64,000 bases of DNA from an uncultured Marvinbryantia sp. (GCA_934394985.1 CAKRRF010000005.1:1-64000); one strand, 5' to 3'. Counted from the stretch's first letter, positions 8,621 to 17,799 are shown. The notes: generated by a model from the letters alone, not told the origin. Program-made: numbers and translations.

Positions 8621-9370
8621 ATGAAGAAGTGGATAAAAAACAGAAAACGGATAGGATGTATGGCTGCGGTACTGATGCTTGGTGCGGCTGGTGCCTGGCA
8701 GACATACAGTTATTTTATGGAAAAGGAAGAAGTAACCAATGTATTTACAGTAGGAGATTTTGACATCAGTCTGAAAGAACCGGAATGGGATCCGCAAGAT
8801 GGCGATGGGGTGAATATATATCCGGGATATACTGTCTATAAGAATCCAACGGTAAGAAATGTGACAGACGCTACTACCGGAGTGCAGCCATGTTATCTGC
8901 AGATGCGAATGAAAGTCAGGGACGAAGACGGAAATATGGTAACGGATCAGGAAGTACTGGATATGATCCGGCAGACAATCCGGTATGATGATACATACAG
9001 CGGAAGCTGGAATGCTACCGGAGAAGGAAAAACACTGCAGCAGGGCAGAGTGCCGGGATATTCAGAAAAAGAAATAGCCAGGCTGCCAATGGTTAACCCA
9101 GATTTTAAAGAGATAGATACCGGGAATCAGGGAGAATATCTGTTTCAGTATCAGGGAAAAAATCAGGGAATCCTGGACTTGAATGAAGAGACGGCATTAT
9201 TTACGGACATTGCGATCCCAATCGAATGGGGTGTGAAAGAAATCAAAAAAGTTGGAAGATTTCAGATTCAGGTAACCGCGGAAGCAATTCAGGCAAAGGG
9301 ATTTGCCTCTGCAGATGATGCATTTCAGGTGCTGGGAACAGAGGTGGAAAAAGGAGCATTAAATGAATAA
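8621..9370 (+). CDS. SipW-dependent-type secreted protein, medium
   Basis: A 249-residue protein from the ATG at 8621; the longer GTG start at 8597 is less likely. The signal region (MAAVLMLGAAGAWQTYSYFM, about residues 14-33) is followed by VTNVFTVGDFDISL, the N-V-F-T-x-G hallmark just after the SipW cleavage region. NPTVRNVTDATTGVQPCYLQMRMKV is the first strand pair of the beta domain. Ends with VTAEAIQAKGF, a segment repeated in spirit in its neighbours (VTMEAVQAQD, VTAKAIQKN), so the group arose by duplication. Overlaps the next gene by eight bases. Confidence 0.8.
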   Translation: MKKWIKNRKRIGCMAAVLMLGAAGAWQTYSYFMEKEEVTNVFTVGDFDISLKEPEWDPQDGDGVNIYPGYTVYKNPTVRNVTDATTGVQPCYLQMRMKVRDEDGNMVTDQEVLDMIRQTIRYDDTYSGSWNATGEGKTLQQGRVPGYSEKEIARLPMVNPDFKEIDTGNQGEYLFQYQGKNQGILDLNEETALFTDIAIPIEWGVKEIKKVGRFQIQVTAEAIQAKGFASADDAFQVLGTEVEKGALNE

Positions 9371-10580
9371 AGCAAGGAAACTGGCTGGAGTTCTTGCAGT
9401 GCTGGGAATCTGTATGCTGTCCGGGGCAGGGATTCTGGGCTATTGGAAAATGACAGGAAACAGCGGAAATATTCTGACGATGTCCTCTTTTCAAAATCAG
9501 ATTGAAGAAGAATATCGAATACCGGATCATGTAGATCCGGGACAGACAGTGGATAAAGTGGTAAATATAAAAAATACCGGTACCGCAGACAGCAGAATCA
9601 GAGTAAAAATACGAAAAATGTTCGGAGATCGAAAGGAGGACGGCAGCTTTCAGGAAGATCAGGCACTGAATCCGGAGATGATTCAGATTACGTGCAATAC
9701 AGGGTACTGGAGGCAGCTTTCGGATGGTTACTATTATTACACAGAAATACTGAAAGCAGGAAGCCGGACTAAGGAGCCATTATTGGAAGCGTATACGCTG
9801 GATAAAGCAGCGGGAAATGAATATCGGAAAAAAGAAGCACGGATTGTGGTAACGATGGAAGCAGTACAGGCTCAGGATGCTGTGGAGGAGATATGGGGCA
9901 TAGATGATAAGGAACTTGGAATCACCAGACCAGAGGATTACAGGATGGAAACAACAGAAGTGATTTATCTGGGACAGCGCGGAGGTTTCCAGATGACAGA
10001 AAGTGATACCGATCTGTTCGTTTCGTTTAAGAATCTGACACCGGGATGTGGCAGGACACAGATCATAGAACTGAATAATAAATCTTCGGAAGAGATTCAG
10101 CTGTATCTGAGGGCAGAGGCATCCGGTCAGAAAAGTATGGATAGCGGTACAGGAAAACTGGTAAAAGAACTGTTGGAAAAATATGCGGTCATTGAGATAA
10201 CCGGATCTCAGGGAACAATCTATCAGGGACCGGTATCCGGTAATCTGACAGGATCCCAAAATACGATGAAAGAAGATCTTTATCTTGGAACATTGAAAGC
10301 AGGACAGAAGAGAAAGCTTCAGGTAAAACTGGTTCTGTCTGAAGAGATGGATAATGAATTCTGTAAACTGACCGGAAAGGTGCGCTGGGTATTTACTGCA
10401 AAGGGAGAAGATGAAAAAACAGTGACATCTTCTTATGCTCCGTCTACCGGTGATGATACGGAACTGGGAATGTGGATCGCGTTACTGGGATTCAGTGTAT
10501 TTTTCCTTGCAGCAGCATTTGCTGTGGAAAGAAGCTACAGCAGGAGGGAAGAACATGAAGCTGATAAGAGGAATTCTTGA
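9363..10580 (+). CDS. SipW-dependent-type protein with C-terminal sorting-like anchor
   Basis: A 405-residue protein. The N-terminal SipW-type signal (LAGVLAVLGICMLSGAGILGY) is followed by a TasA-like beta domain (NIKNTGTADSRIRVKI, DGYYYYTEIL) and a second beta domain (about 200-345). The C-terminus has APSTGDD near residue 359, a membrane helix (MWIALLGFSVFFLAAAF) and a basic tail (ERSYSRR). That layout matches a sortase wall-sorting signal of the xPxTG type, though the usual Leu is absent. It may therefore anchor the fibre to the wall. No sortase gene lies in the window. Start overlaps the previous stop. Confidence 0.78.
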   Translation: MNKARKLAGVLAVLGICMLSGAGILGYWKMTGNSGNILTMSSFQNQIEEEYRIPDHVDPGQTVDKVVNIKNTGTADSRIRVKIRKMFGDRKEDGSFQEDQALNPEMIQITCNTGYWRQLSDGYYYYTEILKAGSRTKEPLLEAYTLDKAAGNEYRKKEARIVVTMEAVQAQDAVEEIWGIDDKELGITRPEDYRMETTEVIYLGQRGGFQMTESDTDLFVSFKNLTPGCGRTQIIELNNKSSEEIQLYLRAEASGQKSMDSGTGKLVKELLEKYAVIEITGSQGTIYQGPVSGNLTGSQNTMKEDLYLGTLKAGQKRKLQVKLVLSEEMDNEFCKLTGKVRWVFTAKGEDEKTVTSSYAPSTGDDTELGMWIALLGFSVFFLAAAFAVERSYSRREEHEADKRNS

Positions 10581-11073
10581 TCTGATGATGGCAGGGTTTT
10601 TGCTGATGTGTATGTTGTTGTCTGTGCCGAAGCTGTGGAATTATGATATTTATACGGTTACAAGCGGGAGCATGGAACCGGAGATTCATACAGGAGATGT
10701 GATTTATACCAGAGAAGTAGAATTTCAGGATTTACAGGAAGGAGATGTGATTACATTTTCCAGGAATCAGGGGAAAACCACTGTGACACATCGTATTCAG
10801 AAAATAGATAAAACGAATGGCCTGATTCAGACGAAAGGAGATGCAAATACAGAAAGTGACCCGTCCTGGATAACAGAAGGTACCGTGCTGGGGAAGGTGG
10901 AATACTCCGTTCGGGGACTTGGGTATCTGGCACTTCTGGCAGCATCTTTCAGGGGGAAACTGTTTCTTCTGGCGGTATTTATGTGGATAGTGGCAGCACA
11001 GATGGCGGCAGCAGGGCTCACTATGATCAGTGAAGGAAGGGAGATGTATGTTTATCAGGAAAAAGAAAGTTAA
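10555..11073 (+). CDS. sipW: SipW-type (ER-type) signal peptidase I
   Basis: A 172-residue membrane protease. The start is the ATG at 10555 behind AGGAGGG and overlaps the previous gene. One membrane helix (about 8-25) leads to VTSGSMEP with the nucleophile Ser39; in place of the bacterial catalytic Lys it has TVTHRI with His79, the Ser/His arrangement of ER-type peptidases such as Bacillus SipW. Box D-like region TKGDANTESDPSWI follows. A second hydrophobic segment lies near the C-terminus. It should cleave the four SipW-type preproteins of this operon, as SipW does for TasA and TapA. Confidence 0.92.
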   Translation: MKLIRGILDLMMAGFLLMCMLLSVPKLWNYDIYTVTSGSMEPEIHTGDVIYTREVEFQDLQEGDVITFSRNQGKTTVTHRIQKIDKTNGLIQTKGDANTESDPSWITEGTVLGKVEYSVRGLGYLALLAASFRGKLFLLAVFMWIVAAQMAAAGLTMISEGREMYVYQEKES

Positions 11074-11695
11074 GACCATTTTATGGGCGCTGACCGGCGC
11101 AGCAGTATTTTGTGCATCGGCGGGACTGACCTGTGCGTATTTTACCAGTACAGATCAGACTGTGGTGAACGTGTTCACACCCGGCACGGTACATGGTGAA
11201 CTAAAGGAGACAGACTGGCAGGAAAAATCAGGAGAGCATATGCTACCAGGAGAAAGCAGGAGAAAGAATCCGTCAGTGAAAAATGTGGGAACACTGGAAG
11301 CATGGATGTTTCTGGAAGTAGAAATACCAATAAAAAAAATTGCGTTGGTGGATTCGGAAACAAGAAGAAAAGTGCCGGAAAAAAACACCGAACTGTTTAC
11401 ATTTGAGGCAGGCAAAAACTGGGAACTGGTGGAACAGACAAAAGAGGAGGAAAGTATGCATTATGTGTATGGATATCGAAATCCGGTTGCACCTTTGCAG
11501 GAAACGGACAGTCTGTTTGAAGAAATAACGGCAGTACCATATCTGGAAGGAAGTCTGAATGTGCAGGAAATGTTATCGGTTCCTGTGACAGCGAAAGCCA
11601 TACAGAAAAATATTGCACCGGAAGGAACCAGTCTGAAAGAAATCTATCAGATTTATCTGGAACAACAGAAAAGAGAAAGGAGTACCGAAACATGA
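11048..11695 (+). CDS. SipW-dependent-type secreted protein after sipW
   Basis: A 215-residue protein from the ATG at 11048 (AAGGGAG before it; an upstream GTG at 11030 is disfavoured), overlapping the sipW end. The signal (ILWALTGAAVFCASAGLTCAY in parts) is followed by FTSTDQTVVNVFTPG, again N-V-F-T-x-G. The body includes ESRRKNPSVKNVGTLEAWMFLEVEIP, nearly the same first beta hairpin as in the protein at 8621. It is probably a second fibre subunit or a fibre cap; the sequence does not decide. Its stop overlaps the start of the large surface protein by four bases. Confidence 0.8.
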   Translation: MFIRKKKVKTILWALTGAAVFCASAGLTCAYFTSTDQTVVNVFTPGTVHGELKETDWQEKSGEHMLPGESRRKNPSVKNVGTLEAWMFLEVEIPIKKIALVDSETRRKVPEKNTELFTFEAGKNWELVEQTKEEESMHYVYGYRNPVAPLQETDSLFEEITAVPYLEGSLNVQEMLSVPVTAKAIQKNIAPEGTSLKEIYQIYLEQQKRERSTET

Positions 11696-14451
11696 AAAGT
11701 ACGGGAAAATGGAAAAAAATCAGTGCAGCATTGCTGACACTGACGCTGTTGACCGGAAATGTACAGAGTATGCTGACACTGGCGGAGGAACATCCGGCAA
11801 TGGAAATACAGGCAGCCCTGCCAGATCAGGAAGAAATTACGGAGCAGTGGGAGAGCGACCAGAAGGAAACAGAGCAGATAGTAAATGAACCGGAAACAAA
11901 AAAGGAAACAGAATGTCAGACGGATTCGATGGAAGAAAACAGCAGTAAAGAGACAGATATGACAGAAACAGAGACAGTAAAAGAAGCATCAAAAGATGTG
12001 GATTCTGAAACGGAAACGATGTCAGAAACAGAACGAGAAGACATGACGGAAAGAAGTGCTGATCAATCTGATCAGAATGAGGAAAGCAATTCAGAAAGCG
12101 ATTCAGAAAGCGATTCAGAAAGTGATTCTGAGGGTGAATCAGAAAGTGAGAGTGAAAGTGAATCAGAAAGCGAGTCTGAGACGGATGATCCGTATGGAAT
12201 TGCACTGTTTGCCATGACAAAAACACCTTCCGGAAAACCAATCGGTAAAGTAGGCGGATGGCAGGCAATAACTTCTGCAAATCGTTTTTCTCCGGATTAT
12301 CTTCCTGTGAAATTTTACTCCGGGATTTCATCGCTGGAGGTTTTTAATTCTTCCAGTCAGGTAGTAGTGGGAACGACAGCGAACGGACGAAAGTATCTGT
12401 ATCCGAAGACAACCGGTCAGGGCGGAAAGTTTGGTGCAATTTATCGAAAAGTATTATACAGCAATCACAGATGGTATGATCTGAAGATGACGGTAACAGA
12501 TTATACATCAAAGATTCATTATGATGGCGGTGGAACGACAGAATCCTATCCGTTTATTCTGATGCTGCCATCGGTGATTGAGTGGCGGTTTATTCAGTCT
12601 ATCGGTGGAATTGTTATGAAATGTGAATTTTTGGACAGTGCCACAGGTGCGGTGACTCCAGTAAATACCAGATTTCAGTGGTGGGATATAGATAGTGCAC
12701 AGCGATTTGGCATGAAGACCGGGGATGGTTCAATTGCCGGAAAGTATTATTATGGTGGGTCTAAAGTATATGTGGAAAGTAAAGCAGCAGTAGCAGGAGT
12801 AAAAAATCTGGAAATGATTGTAGGACCAGTGGAAGATTCAGAGAGTACGGATCCCAATTACTGTATTACCTATGAACTGCAGAACTGCAGTACTTACTAT
12901 ATGGCAATTGGACCGAGGGATCACATTGATAATGACAATTACAGCTATGCAAAATCGCATATTCAGGAATTAAATAACAAGTTGAAAAATGTGAAAGCAG
13001 ATACGATTGATTCCAGTCAGACGCTGGTGCAGACAGATACTTCTCTCACGATGATTGATACACCGGCTCCGGAGAAAACCGTATCCGGTGACGGAACCAG
13101 CTGGGGTACGGAAAACAGTGTGGCAGCTCTGTCAGATGCTTACTGGTATCAGATCCGCCAGTTTGTTCCATGGCAGAGCAGTAAGGCATACTATCAGTTT
13201 TTCAGTATACAGGATCAGCTTCCACAGGGTACGGAGTATGTTGGAAATATGCAGGTGGTCAGGGAAGAGGATGGCAGAGATATGACAGGACAGTTTACAA
13301 CGGAAGTAACAAACGGATATGTGAAAGTGGCGGCCGGTGCCGGATTATTAAAAAGTAAGGAGTTTTATGGATATCATTTTCTGATCCGTTTTCAGGCAAA
13401 AATAGTACCGTCTGCCATGACTCCTCAGTATTCAGAAAATACGGCATTCTATACTGTGAAAAATCAGGCAGCAACCACCTGGCAGCACAAAACCGATGGT
13501 AGTACAGGGGAGAAATATTCAAATGAAGTAGTTACCAGAGGCAGTGTCGGCAGAGTGGAACAGCCAGCTCCAGAGAAGTATCTGGATCAGACGGTGGGAA
13601 AAGCAGAAAAAAATCTGATACTGCGGGAGGAGGAGATGTTATTTTGCGTACGACAGAAGCTGCCGGAAAACAGCGAGGCATTTCTGCCACAGGCAGTAAC
13701 TCTGACAGATCAGTTGGCGGATTGTCTGGATCTGCTGGAAATAAAGGCAGAGATACAGAGAAAAGGAGACACTGGTTTTTCCTTGCTTACTAATATACAA
13801 ACCAGTGAAAAAGGAAAGCAGGTAACCGTAAAAGTACCGATGACAGCTCAAGATAATGGCGGAATTCTGCAGTTTCTGATGCGGTGCAAAATCCGAAAAG
13901 GTATGGATCTTTCTGCCTGGAAACAGAAAGAAGCGGATGACAGTGTATGGATTCGCATTCCCAATAAAGCTGATGTAACAGTGGAGTGGAAAAACGGAGC
14001 ACCGGCATCAGTGACGAAAAGTACAAATCAGGCACAGGTGAGTCTGCGGATGAATCATATCAGACTGACAAAATCCATTCAGACAGAAGATATTGTATGG
14101 GCACATGGGAATCCGATTTTTACATTTACGATAACAGGTAAGGATGCAGCAGGAAATCAGCAGGCATGGCACCAGACTGTGGAATTTACAGAAGCAACTG
14201 TACCGACAAATGGAGTGGCAGTATTAGCAGCAGACTTTGAGGTACCGGCAGGAACGTATGAGGCATATGAAGAAAAAACAATGCGCTATAAGCTGGAAGA
14301 GATCAGTCAGATACAAAACGGGACGAGGCAGGGAGATAAGGTGAAATTTTCCCTGGAAACAGGAGGGGACGGAAATGCAGTATTTCAAAATCGAAAAACT
14401 ACGGATGAAGAGGAAAGCCATACCGCTTTTGTAAGAAATAAAATAGGATGA
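11692..14451 (+). CDS. Large secreted surface protein with Ser/Glu repeat and fimbrial-type domains
   Basis: A 919-residue protein with a type I signal peptide (ISAALLTLTLLTGNVQS, about 10-26), then an acidic Glu/Ser/Thr-rich linker (about 35-165) including a pure Ser-Glu/Ser-Asp repeat. A globular adhesin-like region follows (170-450). Two beta domains with TPAPEKTVSGDG and PAPEKYLDQTV starts resemble isopeptide-forming fimbrial or backbone domains, and a last domain ends FQNRKTTDEEESHTAF. No wall-sorting signal is seen, so attachment would depend on partners, plausibly the SipW-processed fibre. Last gene of the operon. Domain assignment is by resemblance only. Confidence 0.75.
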   Translation: MKSTGKWKKISAALLTLTLLTGNVQSMLTLAEEHPAMEIQAALPDQEEITEQWESDQKETEQIVNEPETKKETECQTDSMEENSSKETDMTETETVKEASKDVDSETETMSETEREDMTERSADQSDQNEESNSESDSESDSESDSEGESESESESESESESETDDPYGIALFAMTKTPSGKPIGKVGGWQAITSANRFSPDYLPVKFYSGISSLEVFNSSSQVVVGTTANGRKYLYPKTTGQGGKFGAIYRKVLYSNHRWYDLKMTVTDYTSKIHYDGGGTTESYPFILMLPSVIEWRFIQSIGGIVMKCEFLDSATGAVTPVNTRFQWWDIDSAQRFGMKTGDGSIAGKYYYGGSKVYVESKAAVAGVKNLEMIVGPVEDSESTDPNYCITYELQNCSTYYMAIGPRDHIDNDNYSYAKSHIQELNNKLKNVKADTIDSSQTLVQTDTSLTMIDTPAPEKTVSGDGTSWGTENSVAALSDAYWYQIRQFVPWQSSKAYYQFFSIQDQLPQGTEYVGNMQVVREEDGRDMTGQFTTEVTNGYVKVAAGAGLLKSKEFYGYHFLIRFQAKIVPSAMTPQYSENTAFYTVKNQAATTWQHKTDGSTGEKYSNEVVTRGSVGRVEQPAPEKYLDQTVGKAEKNLILREEEMLFCVRQKLPENSEAFLPQAVTLTDQLADCLDLLEIKAEIQRKGDTGFSLLTNIQTSEKGKQVTVKVPMTAQDNGGILQFLMRCKIRKGMDLSAWKQKEADDSVWIRIPNKADVTVEWKNGAPASVTKSTNQAQVSLRMNHIRLTKSIQTEDIVWAHGNPIFTFTITGKDAAGNQQAWHQTVEFTEATVPTNGVAVLAADFEVPAGTYEAYEEKTMRYKLEEISQIQNGTRQGDKVKFSLETGGDGNAVFQNRKTTDEEESHTAFVRNKIG
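12081..12180 (+). repeat. In-frame Ser-Asp/Glu repeat tract
   Basis: Degenerate repeats of GA(A/G)(A/T)-GC/GT units such as GATTCAGAAAGC encode alternating Ser and Asp/Glu inside the linker of the large surface protein. Such tracts can change copy number by slippage. Confidence 0.8.
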
Positions 14452-14585
14452 AGGAGGAAGTATAAAGTACCAAATGATCGGTATGATACAGTTGTGGATG
14501 AAGAATATGACATAAAAAGTGCACAAAAACAGCACAGAGAAATCATAAATACTACACAAAAAACTGAAATAGCAACAAAAAGTAC

Positions 14586-14614
14586 TTGTCAAGATGACGG
14601 TTGTGTGATACTCT
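14586..14614 (+). promoter_or_regulatory. Promoter of the maltodextrin operon
   Basis: TTGTCA (14586-14591), a 17-base spacer and an extended -10 TGaTACTCT (14606-14614). The start would be near 14621, immediately before the LacI operator. The rest of 14452-14690 shows no gene, though the frame of the previous gene stays open after its stop. Confidence 0.65.
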
Positions 14615-14627
14615 GAAACCAGAAACC

Positions 14628-14651
14628 GGAAACGTTACCGATAACGTTTCC
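14628..14651 (+). promoter_or_regulatory. LacI/GalR-family operator
   Basis: GGAAACGTTA (628-637) and TAACGTTTCC (642-651) are exact inverted repeats around a central CG, the classic LacI/GalR site. It covers about +8 to +31 of the predicted start, where bound repressor would block initiation. The likely ligand is the LacI protein encoded at 17886. A catabolite protein (CcpA) could bind similar sequence. Confidence 0.85.
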
Positions 14652-14690
14652 AAAACATGACAACGATCATAAGGGAAAAGGAGAAGTGAC

Positions 14691-16001
14691 ATGAAAAAAT
14701 TAACAAAGGTAGCGGTATCAGCAGCAATCATGGCAAGTGCATTTGCGGTATCAGCCAGCGCAGATGGAGGAAAAGTATATTATCTGAATTTTGCTCCTGA
14801 AGTAGCAGATCAGTGGGAAGCTCTTGCAGAACAGTATTCTGAAGAAACAGGCACAGAGGTACAGGTAGTTACCGCAGCATCCGGAACATATGAATCTACT
14901 CTGAAGTCTGAAATGGACAAGAGTGATGCACCTACACTGTTTCAGGTAAATGGTCCGGTTGGACTGGCAACATGGAAAGATTACTGCTATGATCTGAAAG
15001 ATACAGAAGTATATAAAGATCTGGCAAGCGATGACTTTGCGCTGATCAATGAAGACGGATCTGTATCCGGTATTGCATATAAGATTGAGACTTATGGTCT
15101 GATCTACAACAAAACTTTACTGAATGAGTATTTTGAGACAGACGGAGCAGTAGTTACCTCTGTAGAAGAGATTAATAATTTTGATACATTAAAAGCAGTA
15201 GTAGAAGATATCACTGCAAAGAAAGAAGAACTGGGCATCGAAGGTGCATTTACCTCTGCCGGCATGGATTCTTCTTCTGACTGGAGATTTAAGACTCATC
15301 TGGCAAACCTGCCGATTTATTATGAATACAAGGCAGACGGAATTACATCCACAGATGCAATCAAAGGAACCTACCTTGACAATTACAAGAACATCTGGGA
15401 TCTGTATATCAACAATGCAACCTGTGAACCATCTATGATTTCCAGCAAGAGTGCAGAAGATGCCCGCGCAGAATTTGCTCTTGGTGAAGCTGTATTCTAT
15501 CAGAATGGTACCTGGGAAACCAGTGGTATCCTGGAAGAAGGCGATCTGACAGAAGATGATCTTGGAATGCTTCCAATCTATATTGGAGTAGAAGGAGAAG
15601 AAAATCAGGGTCTGTGTACCGGTTCTGAAAACTACTGGTGTGTAAATGCAAAAGCATCTGAAGAAGATATCCAGGCAACCGTTGATTTCCTGACATGGTG
15701 CATCAGCAGTGATGAAGGAAGAACAGCCATCAGTAAAGATATGGGATTTGCTACACCATTTACTACCTTTGATGATAATTATGCAGCAGATAACGTTCTG
15801 GTAAATGAAGCAGCAAAATATGTAGAAGATGGAAAGACATCTGTAACATGGTGCTTTACTACTATGCCATCTGAAAACTGGAAAGATGGTGTGGGAAGCG
15901 CACTTCTGGAATATGCTCAGGGTACCGGTGAATGGGACGGCGTTGTGACTGCATTCGTTGATGGATGGGCTACAGAATATGCAGCTGCACATGCAGAATA
16001 A
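14691..16001 (+). CDS. Sugar ABC transporter substrate-binding protein (maltodextrin type)
   Basis: A 436-residue family 1 extracellular solute-binding protein. The signal peptide (VAVSAAIMASAFAVSASA) ends at a type I site before DGGKVYYLNF; there is no lipobox Cys, unusual for a binding protein in a single-membrane bacterium. Internal segments typical of the fold include APTLFQVNGPVGLATW, YGLIYNKTLL, AEFALGEAVFYQNGTWE and ISKDMGFATPF. It precedes the two permease genes and sits in a regulon with MalQ and a GH13 glucosidase, so maltose or maltodextrin is the likely ligand. No ATPase gene is present locally; a shared MsmX-type ATPase elsewhere is expected. Confidence 0.92.
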   Translation: MKKLTKVAVSAAIMASAFAVSASADGGKVYYLNFAPEVADQWEALAEQYSEETGTEVQVVTAASGTYESTLKSEMDKSDAPTLFQVNGPVGLATWKDYCYDLKDTEVYKDLASDDFALINEDGSVSGIAYKIETYGLIYNKTLLNEYFETDGAVVTSVEEINNFDTLKAVVEDITAKKEELGIEGAFTSAGMDSSSDWRFKTHLANLPIYYEYKADGITSTDAIKGTYLDNYKNIWDLYINNATCEPSMISSKSAEDARAEFALGEAVFYQNGTWETSGILEEGDLTEDDLGMLPIYIGVEGEENQGLCTGSENYWCVNAKASEEDIQATVDFLTWCISSDEGRTAISKDMGFATPFTTFDDNYAADNVLVNEAAKYVEDGKTSVTWCFTTMPSENWKDGVGSALLEYAQGTGEWDGVVTAFVDGWATEYAAAHAE

Positions 16002-16057
16002 GGATCTCTGTATAGTATTGGATTGTTACAGCTGGCGTAAGTGAATAAGGAAAATCA

Positions 16058-16089
16058 AAAAGGGTGAGCGATGCTTCGCTCATCCTTTT
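16058..16089 (+). terminator. Intercistronic stem-loop after the binding-protein gene
   Basis: AAAAGG-TGAGCGA (58-71) pairs with TCGCTCA-CCTTTT (76-89). Such hairpins between binding-protein and permease genes usually give partial termination or protect the upstream message, keeping the binding protein in excess. Confidence 0.75.
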
Positions 16090-16111
16090 CTGAATGATGA
16101 GGAAGGAAATT

Positions 16112-16960
16112 ATGAATAAAGCAATCAAAAAATACTGGCCGGTATTTGTTTTGCCAACGATGCTGGCATTTACCATTGGATTTATCGCTCCGTTTATTCT
16201 TGGTATTTATCTGTCATTTTGCAAGTTTACCACGGTAACCGATGCAAAATGGGTAGGACTTTCCAACTATGCAAAGATCTGGGGAGATGCATCGGATCCA
16301 TTCCTGCATTCTCTGTGGTATACAGCACTGTTTACAGTGGTTTCAGTTCTTCTGATCAACATCCTGGCTTTTGTAGTAGCCATGTTTCTGACAAAGAAAA
16401 TCAGAGGAACCAATATTTTCAGAACTATCTTTTTTATGCCTAATCTGATCGGTGGTATTATTCTGGGCTATATCTGGCAGCTGCTGCTGAACGGTATCCT
16501 GACACATTTCCAGAGAACCCTGACCTATTCTTCCGTATATGGTTTCTGGGGACTGGTAATACTGATGTGCTGGCAGCAGATCGGATATATGATGATTATC
16601 TATATTTCAGGTATTCAGAATATTCCGGGAGAACTCATTGAAGCAGCAAAAATCGATGGGGCAAATAATCGTCAGATTTTAAAAAATGTTACGATCCCGA
16701 TGGTGATGCCATCGATCACGATCTGTACATTCCTGACATTGACGAACGGATTTAAGCTTTTTGATCAGAACCTGGCGCTGACAGACGGAGCACCATCTAA
16801 AATGTCAGAAATGCTGGCATTGAATATTTATAACACGTTTTACGGACGTACCGGATATGAGGGTGTAGGGCAGGCAAAAGCTGTTCTTTTCTTTATTCTG
16901 GTAGCAGCAATCGCAATTACACAGAATATCCTTACCAGAACAAAGGAGGTGCAGCAGTAA
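16112..16960 (+). CDS. Sugar ABC transporter permease (MalF type)
   Basis: A 282-residue inner permease subunit from the ATG at 16112 (AGGAAGGA before it; the ATG at 16094 is less likely). Six membrane helices are visible, the first at WPVFVLPTMLAFTIGFIAPFIL in two parts. The cytoplasmic EAA loop (ELIEAAKIDGANNRQILKNV) contacts the ATPase. Length matches short MalF/UgpA-like permeases. It pairs with the next gene, which starts within its stop codon. Confidence 0.93.
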   Translation: MNKAIKKYWPVFVLPTMLAFTIGFIAPFILGIYLSFCKFTTVTDAKWVGLSNYAKIWGDASDPFLHSLWYTALFTVVSVLLINILAFVVAMFLTKKIRGTNIFRTIFFMPNLIGGIILGYIWQLLLNGILTHFQRTLTYSSVYGFWGLVILMCWQQIGYMMIIYISGIQNIPGELIEAAKIDGANNRQILKNVTIPMVMPSITICTFLTLTNGFKLFDQNLALTDGAPSKMSEMLALNIYNTFYGRTGYEGVGQAKAVLFFILVAAIAITQNILTRTKEVQQ

Positions 16961-17799
16961 TGAATGTAAGAAAAGCAAAACACGGTACATTACTGACCGT
17001 TCTGTTTACGATTATTTCAATTGCATATGTGTATCCGATCTTTCTGGTACTCATTAACTCTTTTAAGAAAAAAGCTTATATCAGCAGAGATCCATTCTCC
17101 ATTCCACAGGGGAAAATATTTGTGGGACTGGATAATTATGTAAAAGGAATTCAGAAAACAGGATTTGTGCAGGCCTTTGGGCTGTCTCTGTTTATTACGA
17201 TATGTTCTGTGGCTGTTATTATTCTCTGTACCTCCATGTGTGCATGGTATATCTGCAGAGTAAAAAATGCAGCAACCAATACAATTTACTATCTGTGCCT
17301 GTTTTCGATGATTGTACCTTTCCAGATGGTAATGTTTACGTTGTCTAAAATCGCAAACATATTGCATCTGAATAATCCTGTTGGTATAATCGTTGTGTAT
17401 TTGGGCTTTGGAGCAGGGCTGTCAGTCTTCATGTTTGTCGGCTTTGTAAAGTCTATTCCGCTGGAAATCGAAGAAGCAGCAATGATTGATGGATGTACTC
17501 CGATTCAGACCTTTTTCCAGGTGGTACTTCCGATTCTGAAACCGACCTGTATTACGGTAACAATTCTGCAGGCAATGTGGATCTGGAATGACTATCTTCT
17601 GCCATATCTGGTACTGGACATTAAGAAATATAAGACAATTCCGATTGCCGTTCAGTATCTCAAAGGCGGTTATGGTTCTGTAGATATGGGTGCCATGATG
17701 GGTGTCCTGGTGCTGGCAATCATCCCGATCATTATTTTCTACCTGTTCTGCCAGAGATATATTATCGAAGGCGTGGTAGCAGGGGCTGTAAAAGGTTAA
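16960..17799 (+). CDS. Sugar ABC transporter permease (MalG type)
   Basis: A 279-residue permease with six helices, starting GTLLTVLFTIISIAYVYPIF. The EAA loop reads EIEEAAMIDGCTPIQTFFQVVLP. The ATG overlaps the preceding stop by one base (TAATG), which means coupled translation in equal amounts with the MalF-like partner. The C-terminus ends in the usual YIIEGVVAGAVKG. Forms the channel through which the maltodextrin-type substrate enters. Confidence 0.94.
   Translation: MNVRKAKHGTLLTVLFTIISIAYVYPIFLVLINSFKKKAYISRDPFSIPQGKIFVGLDNYVKGIQKTGFVQAFGLSLFITICSVAVIILCTSMCAWYICRVKNAATNTIYYLCLFSMIVPFQMVMFTLSKIANILHLNNPVGIIVVYLGFGAGLSVFMFVGFVKSIPLEIEEAAMIDGCTPIQTFFQVVLPILKPTCITVTILQAMWIWNDYLLPYLVLDIKKYKTIPIAVQYLKGGYGSVDMGAMMGVLVLAIIPIIIFYLFCQRYIIEGVVAGAVKG

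Noticed and set aside
15189..15992. 267-residue minus-strand open frame over the binding-protein gene
   Set aside because: Shadow of a well-conserved solute-binding protein; no start signal and odd Cys/Phe-rich composition.
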